The notes below the pieces were generated by a model that was not told the DNA's origin, did not search any database, and saw only the letters and a list, made by a program, of their open reading frames with translations. From Curtobacterium sp. MCJR17_020 (lineage in GTDB: Bacteria; Actinomycetota; Actinomycetes; Actinomycetales; Microbacteriaceae), in contig NZ_CP126260.1 of NCBI RefSeq assembly GCF_003234365.2, positions 3,348,001 to 3,412,000 on the forward strand: 64,000 nucleotides of DNA, given 5' to 3'. The position numbers and the translations under genes were made by a program. Positions within the stretch are counted from its first letter, which is position 1; each line of letters begins with the position of its first letter. Of this stretch, positions 42,575 through 51,248 are shown piece by piece.

Positions 42575-44319
42575 GCCGGGTCTCCGAAACGACGCGTCCG
42601 GGCGTCCGGCTCGCGGTCCGCAGGGTGTTCGGCAAGGTGGACGGGAGGAACGGGGCGCGCTCCGAACGCGGCGAGCGCCACGCGGGCGGTCGCGTCGTCG
42701 ACCGCGGGATCGATGGGCACGACGGCTCGCTCCAGTTCGTCGCCGCGCTCCAGCAGCATGCGGACGGCCCCGAGCTGCGCGGCGAAGGACAGGTCCATGA
42801 TCTCGATCGGGTTGCCCTCGGCCGCCGTGATGTTGATGCACCCGCCGCCGTCGAGCACGATCGGCCCGCCCTCGGCGTCGGGGAACACGAGGCGCTCGGC
42901 CTTCGGACCCACTGGCCGCAGTTCGGCTCCGGCGGCGCGGGCGTCGTCGAGCGCGACCTCGTGGTCGGCCCCACCCGCGACGGCGACGACGGCCCCGTCC
43001 GCGCACGATCGCAGCACGCGCAGGTCGATGGTGTCGGCGACCCCGGTGGCGCTCACCACGAGGTCGGCGTCCTGCACCGCCTCGGCGAGCGGCGCGACGG
43101 CGTGACCGGCGAAGAGCGCCTGCAGGGCGCGCACCGGATCCGTCTCGGCGACCGTGACCCGGAACCCGAGGGCGGAGAGCACCAGCGCGACCCCCTCGCC
43201 GACGTGCCCGAACCCGGCGACGACCGCCGCGCCTCTCCCCACCGGCACGGCCGGCCCGCCGCTGGCGCGTCGGTCCGGAACCGGCGGCGTGGGCCCAGGC
43301 CGCACTCGGTGCATGCCGGACGGGAGCCCGTCGACCAGGTCGAGCACTGCGAACACCGTCGACTGCCCGGTGCCGTACCGGTTGTCGAAGAACGTCTTGG
43401 TGCGGGCGTCGTTGACGGCGATCACGGGGATGCCGAGCTCGCCCCGCGACGCCATCACGCGCAAGGGTCGGAGGCCGCTCGTGGTCTCCTCGGCCGCGCC
43501 GAGCATCGTCGGCAGCAGGTCCGGACGCTCCTGGTGGGCGAGCCGGATGACGTGGGAACCGTCGTCGAGCAGGATGTGCGGCCGGGTGTCGAGCATCGCG
43601 AGGGCGAGCGCCTTCTGCTCCGGTAGCGAGGCCGTGCTGCTCGCGTGCACCGTGAGTCCCGCTGCCCGGAGCGACGCGGCCACGGCGTCGTCGGTCTCGT
43701 CGGCGTGCGCGTAGACGACGACCTCGGCACCGGCGTCGCGGAGGAGCAGGCTCAGCACCGCCGTCTTCGGCTCGAGGAACATCGCGACGCCGATGCGGGT
43801 GCCGCGGAGCAGCCCGCCGTCGCGGAGTTCGGCGGCGACCGCGCGCGAGACGGGCATCGAGCGTCGTGCCCAGCGCAGCCGGGCGTCGGCGGCCGGGTCG
43901 TCCTCGGGGTCGCGGCCGGTGGAGACCAGGAAGACGTCGTCGGAGAGCATCGGGACGCCGAGCACGCCCGGGCGGGCGGTGACGACGGGGCCGAAGGCGT
44001 CCTCGTCGACCGCGGGCAGGTGCCGGCCGGCGTCGATCACGATGAGCGTGGCGCCGCGGGGGCGGTGCGCCTCGCGCTCGATGACGGGGGTGGAGTCGTC
44101 GGGGGAACCGAGGCACCAGAGCTGGTCGATCGGTTCGTGCTCCGCGGCCGGACGGGCGCCGAGTCCGGTGAGCAGCCCGTGCAGTGCCGCGGCGTCGCGG
44201 GGGTCACCACCGACGATGCGGAACCGACGGGCCGCGACGAGCAGGTTCGTGACCGCGGCGAAGCGTCGGACGGCCGCCGACGCCCAGGATCGCGTCTCGG
44301 GGTCGGGTCCTGGCGGCAT
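42571..44319 (-). CDS. divergent S-adenosyl-L-homocysteine-hydrolase-like protein
   Basis: 582 residues from ATG 44319, longer than usual SAHH (about 430-490). An unfamiliar N-terminal domain (1-150) leads into SMPVSRAVAAEL (about 154-165). SAHH catalytic segments are kept: LLDDG (Asp), AAEETTSG (Glu), VNDARTKTFFDN (Lys and Asp), INITAAEGNP and MDLSFAAQ. The NAD motif is GFGHVGEG (369-376). Unlike SAHH, the HMT histidine is lost (VAMFLEPKTAVL), YGC is YGT, and GHP is GNP, so substrate use is likely altered. A linker at about 333-363 coincides with a 69-bp dispersed repeat. First gene of a three-gene overlapping operon. Confidence 0.8.
   Translation of the reverse strand: MPPGPDPETRSWASAAVRRFAAVTNLLVAARRFRIVGGDPRDAAALHGLLTGLGARPAAEHEPIDQLWCLGSPDDSTPVIEREAHRPRGATLIVIDAGRHLPAVDEDAFGPVVTARPGVLGVPMLSDDVFLVSTGRDPEDDPAADARLRWARRSMPVSRAVAAELRDGGLLRGTRIGVAMFLEPKTAVLSLLLRDAGAEVVVYAHADETDDAVAASLRAAGLTVHASSTASLPEQKALALAMLDTRPHILLDDGSHVIRLAHQERPDLLPTMLGAAEETTSGLRPLRVMASRGELGIPVIAVNDARTKTFFDNRYGTGQSTVFAVLDLVDGLPSGMHRVRPGPTPPVPDRRASGGPAVPVGRGAAVVAGFGHVGEGVALVLSALGFRVTVAETDPVRALQALFAGHAVAPLAEAVQDADLVVSATGVADTIDLRVLRSCADGAVVAVAGGADHEVALDDARAAGAELRPVGPKAERLVFPDAEGGPIVLDGGGCINITAAEGNPIEIMDLSFAAQLGAVRMLLERGDELERAVVPIDPAVDDATARVALAAFGARPVPPVHLAEHPADREPDARTRRFGDPA
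43231..43299 (-). repeat. 69-bp dispersed repeat, copy B
   Basis: Reverse complement matches 35707-35775 at 65 of 69 positions. It lies in frame within the SAHH-like gene, encoding the Pro/Arg/Gly linker before the NAD domain, in a different reading frame from copy A. Confidence 0.8.
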
Positions 44320-44368
44320 GCCCCAATCGTAGGGAATGCGCGGGGGTCCGCCGACGTACTCTCTGGGC

Positions 44369-44644
44369 ATGAGCGATGCATCCACGACCGAAGTGTTCGA
44401 CAAGGTGACGATGTTCGGTGCGGACTGGTGCCGCGACTGCCGCCGGTCCAAGGCGCTGCTCGACACCATGGGTGTCGACTACGAGTACGTCGACGTCGAG
44501 CAGGACCTGTCGGCGGCCGACCGTGCCGAGGCGATCAGCGGGCGGAAGAACATCCCCGTCGTGGTGCTGCCGAACGGCAAGCACTTCGTCGAGCCGTCGG
44601 ACGCCGAGCTGCGCGCCGAGCTCGAGGCCTCCGGCGCCGTCTGA
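44369..44644 (+). CDS. glutaredoxin/mycoredoxin-like protein
   Basis: 91 residues with a thioredoxin fold: VTMFGADWCRDCRRSKALLD (CxxC active site CRDC, about 21-24), NIPVVVLPNG with the cis-proline, and a C-terminal helix. Mycoredoxins carry the similar short glutaredoxin form in mycothiol-producing actinobacteria; the CRDC site is unusual against CPYC/CGYC. Divergent from the SAHH-like gene by 49 bp. Confidence 0.87.
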   Translation: MSDASTTEVFDKVTMFGADWCRDCRRSKALLDTMGVDYEYVDVEQDLSAADRAEAISGRKNIPVVVLPNGKHFVEPSDAELRAELEASGAV

Positions 44645-44656
44645 GCTGCGGCTCGG

Positions 44657-44750
44657 CCCGAGACTCGGGCAGCTCGCCCCGAGACTCGGGCTGAGCGACT
44701 CGTCTCGGGGCTCCGCGCCCGAGTTCTGTCGCCCACCCCGAGTCTCGGGG
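44657..44750. repeat. CGAGACTCGGG repeat module, left of the fucose locus
   Basis: CCCGAGACTCGGG at 44657-44669 and 44678-44690, CGTCTCGGGG at 44701, and CCCCGAGTCTCGGGG at 44736-44750. It starts 12 bp after the glutaredoxin stop, so may also act as its terminator. A related module, inverted, lies at 56036-56106. Confidence 0.7.
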
Positions 44751-44776
44751 GAACGCGGCACCTGCGCGCCGGGCGG

Positions 44777-44787
44777 ACATCGGATGA
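44777..44787. promoter_or_regulatory. fucose operator, site 1
   Basis: ACATCGGATGA, 18 bp before the lactonase GTG; ten of eleven positions match the site upstream of the fuconate dehydratase gene. Likely target of the FadR-type regulator. Confidence 0.6.
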
Positions 44788-44805
44788 ATCGGGCATCATG
44801 AGGGC

Positions 44806-45657
44806 GTGATCATCGACGCTCACCACCACCTCTGGGACCCCGCCGACCGGCCGTACCCCTGGATGGACGACTCCGTCGCCCCGATCCGCCGCCGGTTCGA
44901 CGTGGACGACCTCCGTGCGGCGACGCGGGACACCGGCGTGACGCGGACCATCGTCGTGCAGGCCGTGCACGATCCCGACGAGACCGCCTGGCTCCTCGAG
45001 CAGCCCGACCCCGTCGCGGGCGTCGTCGGCTGGGTGGACCTGACCGCGCCGGACGTGGCGGACCGGATCGCCGCCGTCCGTGCGCTCCCCGGCGGTGATC
45101 GCTTGGTCGGCATCCGGCACCTGGCACAGGACGAACCGGACCCGGACTGGCTCGGCCGCTCGGACGTCGCCCGCGGGGTGCGATCCCTCGCCGGTGCCGG
45201 CCTGGTGTTCGACGTCCTCGTCCGAGCGCGGGAGCACGCCGCTGCGCTGGCCCTGGTCGACGCCGTCCCCGACGCGTCGTTCGTCCTGGACCACGCCGGC
45301 AAGCCGGACATCGCGCACGACGATGCCGAGTCGGCGGCGGCCTGGCGCGGACGGATGACCGACTTCGCCGCACGGCCGAACGTCACGTGCAAGGTCTCCG
45401 GCCTGTTCACCGAGGCCGGCCCGGACTGGCGAGACCGCCCCGTCGAGCAGTACGCCCGCGAGGTCGTGGAGCAGTTCGGCCCCGATCGGGCGATGTTCGG
45501 CTCGGACTGGCCGGTGTCGACCCTGGCGACCGGGTACGCCGACGTCGTGCAGCGGACGACGGACGCACTCGCCGACCTGTCGACGACCGAGCACGACGCC
45601 GTCTTCGGCGGCACCGCGGAACGCATCTACCTTGTCCCGGGGACCACGCAGACATAG
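44806..45657 (+). CDS. L-fuconolactonase-like amidohydrolase
   Basis: 283 residues, COG3618 lactonase family. Metal motif DAHHHLWDP at the N-terminus (residues 4-12), RHLAQDEPD, LDHAGKPDI and MFGSDWPV at about 240 with the metal/catalytic Asp. It opens L-fucono-1,5-lactone to L-fuconate. GTG 44806 follows GAGGGC. First gene of the rightward fucose operon; the downstream gene has its own promoter. Confidence 0.88.
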   Translation: MIIDAHHHLWDPADRPYPWMDDSVAPIRRRFDVDDLRAATRDTGVTRTIVVQAVHDPDETAWLLEQPDPVAGVVGWVDLTAPDVADRIAAVRALPGGDRLVGIRHLAQDEPDPDWLGRSDVARGVRSLAGAGLVFDVLVRAREHAAALALVDAVPDASFVLDHAGKPDIAHDDAESAAAWRGRMTDFAARPNVTCKVSGLFTEAGPDWRDRPVEQYAREVVEQFGPDRAMFGSDWPVSTLATGYADVVQRTTDALADLSTTEHDAVFGGTAERIYLVPGTTQT

Positions 45658-45662
45658 GATGT
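45632..45662 (+). promoter_or_regulatory. internal fucose promoter with operator, site 2
   Basis: TTGTCC (45632-45637), 17-bp spacer, TAGGAT (45655-45660), with ACATAGGATGT (45652-45662) covering the -10. It overlaps the lactonase stop codon and would give separate control of the hydrolase gene. Confidence 0.6.
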
Positions 45663-45699
45663 TTCTGGCTGCACTGGCGCAGCCGGAGAGCGAGGAACG

Positions 45700-46569
45700 A
45701 TGCAGTTCGCACGACTCGGCCCGGTGGGGAGCGAGATCCCCGTGGCCATCGACACCGACGGCGAGGTCGTCGACCTCCGCTCGATCACCAGTGACATCAG
45801 CGGGGCCTTCCTGGCCTCGGACCCGGTCGGCCGCGTCGACCACGCCCGCAGCGCCGGCGACCTGACGATCATCGGCCGAGACCGGGCCGACGGCATGCGC
45901 CGCGGGGCACCGATCGCTCGCCCCGGCAAGGTCGTGTGCATCGGCCTGAACTACCGCGACCACGCCGCCGAGACCGGCGCCGACATCCCCACCGAACCGA
46001 TCGTGTTCATGAAGGACCCGATGACGGTGATCGGCCCCGACGACGAGGTCCTGATCCCCCGGAACAGCACGAAGACCGACTGGGAGATCGAGCTCGCGAT
46101 CGTCATCGGGCGCACGGCTCGGTACTGCGAGACCGATGCGGACGCCGAGGCCTCCATCGCCGGCTACGCGATCGCGAACGACGTGTCCGAGCGCGAGTTC
46201 CAGCTCGAGCGCGGTGGGCAGTGGGACAAGGGGAAGTCCTGCGAGACCTTCAACCCGCTCGGCCCGTGGCTGGTGACGCCAGGGTCGCTCGCCGACGCCG
46301 GCCTCGACCCCGCGGCACTCGCGCTCCGGCTGACCGTCAACGGCGAGGTCCGGCAGGACGGGACCACCGCCGACATGATCTTCCGTCCTGCGGAGATCGT
46401 CCGGTACCTGTCCCGGTTCATGGTGCTGTACCCCGGCGACGTCATCAGCACGGGGACCCCGGCGGGCGTCGCGCTGGCGGGACACGCGCCCTACCTGCAG
46501 CCTGGCGACGTCGTCGAGCTCACCGCTGACGGGCTCGGCTCGCAGCGCCAGACGGTCGGAGCAGCCTGA
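45700..46569 (+). CDS. fumarylacetoacetate-hydrolase-family acylpyruvase (2,4-diketo-3-deoxy-L-fuconate hydrolase)
   Basis: 289 residues, FAH fold: CIGLNYRDHAAETG (about 79-92), PIVFMKDPMTVIGP, DWEIELAIVIGR with the metal glutamates, NDVSEREFQ, KSCETFNPLGPW, and ISTGTPAGVA. In this context it likely cleaves 2,4-diketo-3-deoxy-L-fuconate to pyruvate and L-lactate. Its stop overlaps the SDR start (TGATG). Confidence 0.88.
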   Translation: MQFARLGPVGSEIPVAIDTDGEVVDLRSITSDISGAFLASDPVGRVDHARSAGDLTIIGRDRADGMRRGAPIARPGKVVCIGLNYRDHAAETGADIPTEPIVFMKDPMTVIGPDDEVLIPRNSTKTDWEIELAIVIGRTARYCETDADAEASIAGYAIANDVSEREFQLERGGQWDKGKSCETFNPLGPWLVTPGSLADAGLDPAALALRLTVNGEVRQDGTTADMIFRPAEIVRYLSRFMVLYPGDVISTGTPAGVALAGHAPYLQPGDVVELTADGLGSQRQTVGAA

Positions 46570-47372
46570 TGGCGGACGCAACCGGCAACACCGGCAACAC
46601 CGGCGGCACCGGCAGCGCTCGCAGCGCCGGCAGCCACGACGGCGTCCGGGCCATCGTCACCGGGGGCGCGTCCGGCATCGGCGCAGCGATCGCCGCCGCC
46701 CTGCAGGACCGCGGTGCGACGGTCGCCGTGCTCGACCTGCAGCCGTCGGCCGTCGATGGGTTCCTCTCGGCCACGTGCGACGTCAGCGACGACGCCTCGG
46801 TCCGCACCGCCGTCGCCACCGCCGTCGAGCAGCTCGGCGGCCTCGACGTCCTGGTCAACAACGCCGGCATCGGCGCACAGGGCACGGTCGAGGACAACGA
46901 CGACGACGAGTGGCGCCGCGTGTACGAGGTCAACGTCCTCGGTGCCGTCCGGTTGTCGCGGGCCGCGCTCCCCCACCTGCGGGCCTCGGGCAACGCGAGC
47001 ATCGTGAACACCTGCTCGATCGCCGCCACCGCCGGGCTGCCCCAGCGGGCGCTGTACTCGGCGACCAAGGGTGCGATCGCCGCCCTGACCCGCGCGATGG
47101 CCGCCGACCACATCCGCGAGGGCATCCGCGTCAACGCCGTCAACCCGGGCACCGCCGACACCCCGTGGGTCGCGCGGTTGCTGTCGACCGCGGGCGACCC
47201 GGCCGCCGAGCGCGCTGCCCTCGAAGCCCGGCAGCCGCACGGTCGGCTCGTGCAGGCGGAGGAGGTCGCCGAGGCGGTCGCCTACCTCACGAGCCCGCTC
47301 GCCCGGTCCACGACGGGCGTCGACCTGGCCGTCGACGGCGGGATGCAGGCCCTCCGGCTGCGGCCCGCCTGA
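46569..47372 (+). CDS. short-chain dehydrogenase, probable 2-keto-3-deoxy-L-fuconate dehydrogenase
   Basis: 267 residues. After an odd low-complexity N-terminus (NTGNTGGTGSARSAGS), Rossmann TGGASGIG (about 36-43), NNAG, the catalytic Ser in NTCSIAATAGL and YSATK (Tyr/Lys). Context assigns it to NAD-dependent oxidation of 2-keto-3-deoxy-L-fuconate. The N-terminal repeat comes from an ACACCGGCA microrepeat in the DNA and may be unstructured. Confidence 0.87.
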   Translation: MADATGNTGNTGGTGSARSAGSHDGVRAIVTGGASGIGAAIAAALQDRGATVAVLDLQPSAVDGFLSATCDVSDDASVRTAVATAVEQLGGLDVLVNNAGIGAQGTVEDNDDDEWRRVYEVNVLGAVRLSRAALPHLRASGNASIVNTCSIAATAGLPQRALYSATKGAIAALTRAMAADHIREGIRVNAVNPGTADTPWVARLLSTAGDPAAERAALEARQPHGRLVQAEEVAEAVAYLTSPLARSTTGVDLAVDGGMQALRLRPA

Positions 47373-47459
47373 TGGTCGGCCCGTGACGACCGGGAGGCCC
47401 GGCTATCGTCGACCTGTCGGCTCGCGTCCGCGAGCGGGCCGGGATCAGGAGGTGGTGAC

Positions 47460-48137
47460 GTGGCGTCGCTGACCGACGATGCGATCGCGCGCATCCAGCA
47501 GATGATCGTGAGCGGTGAGCTCCAACCCGGGCAGCGCCTCCCGCCCGAGAAGGAACTGAGCGAGTCGCTCGGCCTGTCCCGGAACAGTCTGCGCGAGGCC
47601 GTGAAGGCCCTTGAGCTCATCCGCGTGCTCGACGTCCGCCGCGGCGACGGCACCTACGTGACGTCGCTGGAACCGGGCGTCCTGCTCGAGGCCGTGTCGT
47701 TCGTCGTCGACATGCACCACGACCGGTCCCTCGTCGACCTGCTCGAGGTCCGCCGCATCCTCGAGCCCGCGTCCGCCGTCCTGGCCACCGCGCGGGCCTC
47801 GGAGCAGCAGATCGACGAGCTCGCCACGCTGATGCAGTCCGTCGGCGAGGACACCGGCGTCGAGGACCTCGTCGCGCACGACCTGCTGTTCCACTCGACG
47901 ATCGCGGGCATCGGCGGCAACCAGTACCTGTCCGGGCTGCTCGACGCCCTGTCGAGCAAGACCGTGCGGGTGCGGGTCTGGCGGGGGCTGACGCAGAACG
48001 GCTCGGTGCAGCGCACCCTCGACGAGCACGCCGCCATCGTGGACGCCATCCGACGCCGGGATCCGCAGCTCGTGCAGGCGCTCGTGGTGTCGCACGTCGA
48101 GGGTGTCGAGCGCTGGTTGCGGCGCTCCCTCGACTGA
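47460..48137 (+). CDS. FadR-subfamily GntR regulator of the fucose locus
   Basis: 225 residues. N-terminal winged HTH: DDAIARIQQMIVSGELQPGQRLPPEKELSESLGLSRNSLREAVKALELIRVLDVRRGDGTYV (about 5-65). C-terminal FCD domain with metal-binding histidines in HDLLFHSTIAG and HAAIVDAI and VSHVEGV. GTG start after GGAGG. Predicted to bind the ACATCGGATGT sites and release on a sugar-acid intermediate. Confidence 0.9.
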   Translation: MASLTDDAIARIQQMIVSGELQPGQRLPPEKELSESLGLSRNSLREAVKALELIRVLDVRRGDGTYVTSLEPGVLLEAVSFVVDMHHDRSLVDLLEVRRILEPASAVLATARASEQQIDELATLMQSVGEDTGVEDLVAHDLLFHSTIAGIGGNQYLSGLLDALSSKTVRVRVWRGLTQNGSVQRTLDEHAAIVDAIRRRDPQLVQALVVSHVEGVERWLRRSLD

Positions 48138-48233
48138 AACCGAGAGCGCGTGCAGGTGGGTGGGTGTTGCGTTGGTCGTCGGCCCTGACTCCGGCAACCA
48201 TGCCGCGGCAACCGCACCCACGAGGAGGAAACC

Positions 48234-48512
48234 GTGATCGGTCTCATCATCAGCTTGATCATCATCGGACTCATCGCCGGCGCCATCGCCCGGCTCGTCA
48301 TCCCCGGTAAGCAGAACATCGGCATCCTCATGACGATCGTCCTGGGCATCATCGGCTCGTTCGTCGGTGGGTTCCTGGGGTACCTGATCTTCAACCACGA
48401 CGCCAACGACAGCTTCTTCCAGCCGGCTGGCATCATCGGTTCGATCATCGGCGCCATCATCGTGCTGTTCATCTACACGCGTTTCGCCGGCCGCGGCGCC
48501 AAGACCCGCTAG
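48234..48512 (+). CDS. GlsB/YeaQ/YmgE-family membrane protein
   Basis: 92 residues, three hydrophobic segments, with the family pattern GAIARLVIPG and IIGSFVGGFLGYLIF. Transglycosylase-associated stress protein family of unknown mechanism. GTG 48234 follows GAGGAGGAAA. It is 96 bp after the regulator and may not belong to the fucose operon. Confidence 0.9.
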   Translation: MIGLIISLIIIGLIAGAIARLVIPGKQNIGILMTIVLGIIGSFVGGFLGYLIFNHDANDSFFQPAGIIGSIIGAIIVLFIYTRFAGRGAKTR

Positions 48513-48543
48513 GCAGGTCGCACCGGGCACGACCCGGCGCACA

Positions 48544-48593
48544 ACCGAAGTCACCCCGAACCACGCATCCGTGCGGTTCGGGGTGACTTTGGT
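48544..48593. terminator. bidirectional terminator
   Basis: Arms 48548-48562 and 48575-48589 pair perfectly over 15 bp and extend outward by AACCG/TGGT pairs. Between the convergent GlsB-like gene and the end of the leftward fucose operon. Confidence 0.8.
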
Positions 48594-48603
48594 CGTGCGG
48601 GGC

Positions 48604-49566
48604 TCAGGCGCTGAGCAGGCCCGCGGCGCGCAGGTCCTCCCACAGGGCCTTCGGCACCACGGCCACGGCCCGGGCGACGTTCGAGCGCACCTGCTCGGCG
48701 GACTGCGCGCCGAGGGCGATCGCGGCGACCGCAGCCGCACGGCGCGGGAACGCCAGCGCCGCTTCGGGCAGCGTGACCCCGTGCCGCGCGCAGACGTCGG
48801 CGATCGCGTTCGCCCGCGCGACGAGTGCCGCCGGCGCCGTGGCGTAGTCGTACGTCGCCGTGGCGTCCGGCCGGTCCTGCCCGAGTAGTCCCGAGTTGTA
48901 GACACCGACCGCGACGACCGCGACGCCGAGCGAGGCGCACCGGTCGACGAGGTCCGCCGCCGGCTGTTCGAGCAGTGTGTACCGTCCCGCGAGCATGACC
49001 ACGTCGCAGAGCCCGGTGGACACCGCGGCGTCGAGGGCTTCGACCGAGTTCGACCCGACGCCGACGGCCCGGACGACACCCTCGTCCCGCAGCTCGGCGA
49101 GCGTCGGCAGCGCCTGCGTCAGGCCGTCCTCGAGCGAGTACACGTCGGGGTCGTGCAGGTACGCGATGTCGACGTGGTCGAGTCCGAGCCGTCCGAGCGA
49201 CTCGTCCAGTGACCGCCGAACGCCCATCGGCGACGGGTCCCACTGCCGCACGGTGTCGTTCGGCACCGCGAACCCGCCGGAGGCCATGTCGTCGCCGTCC
49301 CCCCGCCCGGGGACGAGCAGCCGCCCGACCTTCGTCGACACCAGGAACGAGTCGCGCGGGCGGTCGGCGAGCGCCGCCCCGAGCCGCCGCTCCGACAGCC
49401 CGAGGCCGTAGTGCGGCGCGGTGTCGAACCCGCGCACGCCGGCCTCCCAGGCAGCGTCGACGGTGGCACGGGCGTCGTCGTCGGACACCGGGCGCAGCAG
49501 GTTGCCGATGCCGGCGCCGCCGAACCAGAACGGACCGCGGTCGAGGTCGAGGTCGAGGTCCTTCAT
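48604..49566 (-). CDS. aldo/keto reductase, probable L-fucose dehydrogenase
   Basis: 320 residues, AKR family resembling D-threo-aldose 1-dehydrogenase, which oxidises L-fucose to the lactone: GAGIGNLL, GVRGFDTAPHYGLGLSERRLG (Asp and Tyr), VSTKVGR (Lys), IAYLHDPD (His). ATG 49566 overlaps the mutarotase TGA (ATGA). The start has a GAGGTC triplicate encoding DLDLDLD. Last gene of the leftward operon. Confidence 0.88.
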   Translation of the reverse strand: MKDLDLDLDRGPFWFGGAGIGNLLRPVSDDDARATVDAAWEAGVRGFDTAPHYGLGLSERRLGAALADRPRDSFLVSTKVGRLLVPGRGDGDDMASGGFAVPNDTVRQWDPSPMGVRRSLDESLGRLGLDHVDIAYLHDPDVYSLEDGLTQALPTLAELRDEGVVRAVGVGSNSVEALDAAVSTGLCDVVMLAGRYTLLEQPAADLVDRCASLGVAVVAVGVYNSGLLGQDRPDATATYDYATAPAALVARANAIADVCARHGVTLPEAALAFPRRAAAVAAIALGAQSAEQVRSNVARAVAVVPKALWEDLRAAGLLSA

Positions 49567-49889
49567 GCGTCCACCTGGTCCGCCAGGGACCAGACCCGCG
49601 GCACGCCGTCGTCGTTCCCCGAGTAGTCGTCGTCGGCTTCGAGCAGGGGGTTGATCGTCTCCTGCCACTCCGCGTTGACCGGGTCGTCGGCGAGCGCCCG
49701 GCGCATCGCGCGGTAGTCCTCGACCTCGATCAGGTGGACCAGGTCCTGCCCGTCCCGCCACACCGTCCAGTCGTGCACGCCGGCGTCGCGCAGTCGGGCC
49801 GCGAGCGCGGGCGGGATCGAAGCGTGCACGGCGTCGTACGCGGCCTCGTTCCCCGCCCGCAGCCGGGTCCTCGACAGGATGCGCTGCAT
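49563..49889 (-). CDS. L-rhamnose/L-fucose mutarotase family protein
   Basis: 108 residues, RhaM-like dimeric ferredoxin fold: RTRLRAGNEAAYDAVHASIPPAL, VHDWTVWRDGQDLVHLIEVEDY, WQETINPLLE. The active-site His and Tyr positions are plausible (YDAVH). Interconverts sugar anomers. Start overlaps the fucosidase stop by one base. Confidence 0.88.
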   Translation of the reverse strand: MQRILSRTRLRAGNEAAYDAVHASIPPALAARLRDAGVHDWTVWRDGQDLVHLIEVEDYRAMRRALADDPVNAEWQETINPLLEADDDYSGNDDGVPRVWSLADQVDA

Positions 49890-51214
49890 CAGTCGCGCAG
49901 GAACAGTTCGACCACCGGCACGGCGACGTCGGGTCGCACGATCGGCAGCGTGAGCGTCAGCGTCCCCGCCGGCTGCCCGCCGAGCCCGGTGTTCTGCGCA
50001 CGGGTCCCCGGCGGGATCTCGCGGAAGTGCAGCTCCGACGCGTCGTTGAGCAGTTGGGCGTAGGCGACGCGTCCGGCCAGGTCGGGCAGGTGCACGTGCT
50101 CGAACGGCCACGCGAACAGGTGCAGGTACAGGCGGTTGCCGTTCTGCGTGTACACGGTGTTGCGCGGCGCGACGAACGACGACGGTCCGGCGCCGTAGAC
50201 GGAGCGGGCGTGCTGGTGCATCCACGTCCCGATGCCGTCGAGGGTCTGACGCGAGACCCCGTCGAACTCGCCGCGGCCGGTGGGGCCGATGTTGAGCAGC
50301 ATGTTCCCGTTGTTCGAGACGCCGTCGACGAGCATGCGGACGAGCAGGTCGACGGGCTTGAGGTTCACGTTGTCGCGGTCGTAGCCCCACGACCCGTTGA
50401 GCGTCTGGCAGGCCTCCCACGGCACCTGGGCGCCGTCGACCTCCATCGGCTTGTCCGGCTGGTACTGCTCCGGGGTGACGATGTCGCCCGGCAGGTCGAG
50501 CCGGTCGTTGACGATGATGCCGGGCTGGAGCCGCCTGGTCAGTTCGAGCAGCTCCGAGGATCCCCAGTCGTCCCGACCCTTGCCGCCCCAGATGTCCTCG
50601 TGGTCGTTGTCCCGGTACGAGAAGTCGTAGAACAGGTAGTCGACCTGCCCGTAGTCGGTGAGCAGCTCCTCGACCTGCCCGTGCAGGTACTCCCGGTAGC
50701 GCGACATGTCGCGGCCCTGGTTGAACGCCTCGATCTCCTCGGGCGAGTCGTCGCGCCTCGGGTGCACGCCGTCGACGGTGAAGTCCGGGTGGTGCCAGTC
50801 GATGAGCGAGTGGTAGAAGCCGACCCGCAGCCCCTCGGCCCGGACGGCGTCGACGAACTCGCGCACGATGTCGCGGCCGAACGGGGTGTTCGTGGACTTG
50901 TAGTCGGTGAGCTTGCTGTCCCAGAGGCAGAAGCCCTCGTGGTGCTTCGTGGTGAGCACGACGTACTTCATGCCGGCTTCGCGAGCACGGCGGGCCCAGT
51001 CGGCGGCGTCGAACAGGTCGGGGTCGAAGTGGTCGAAGTACTTCTGGTAGTCGGCGTCGGTGATCCGTTCGCGGTTCTTCACCCACTCGTGCCGTGCCGG
51101 CAGGGCGTACAGCCCCCAGTGGATGAACATGCCGAACCGGTCGTGGGTGAACCAGGCGGGCAGGCCGCTCGCGTCGGTCGCGGTCTGCGGCTCTGCAGGT
51201 GCGGTGATGGTCAT
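49889..51214 (-). CDS. alpha-L-fucosidase, GH29
   Basis: 441 residues without a signal peptide, so cytoplasmic. GH29 barrel motifs: FTHDRFGMFIHWGLYALPARHEW, GMKYVVLTTKHHEGFCLWDSKLTDY, GFYHSLIDWHHPDF, and DYLFYDFSYRD near residue 200 where the nucleophile Asp is expected. It releases L-fucose from imported oligosaccharides. Downstream of the sugar ABC importer. Confidence 0.92.
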   Translation of the reverse strand: MTITAPAEPQTATDASGLPAWFTHDRFGMFIHWGLYALPARHEWVKNRERITDADYQKYFDHFDPDLFDAADWARRAREAGMKYVVLTTKHHEGFCLWDSKLTDYKSTNTPFGRDIVREFVDAVRAEGLRVGFYHSLIDWHHPDFTVDGVHPRRDDSPEEIEAFNQGRDMSRYREYLHGQVEELLTDYGQVDYLFYDFSYRDNDHEDIWGGKGRDDWGSSELLELTRRLQPGIIVNDRLDLPGDIVTPEQYQPDKPMEVDGAQVPWEACQTLNGSWGYDRDNVNLKPVDLLVRMLVDGVSNNGNMLLNIGPTGRGEFDGVSRQTLDGIGTWMHQHARSVYGAGPSSFVAPRNTVYTQNGNRLYLHLFAWPFEHVHLPDLAGRVAYAQLLNDASELHFREIPPGTRAQNTGLGGQPAGTLTLTLPIVRPDVAVPVVELFLRD

Positions 51215-51248
51215 GAGGCCAGTGTTCCTTTCAGAGGGGGGAGGGGTG

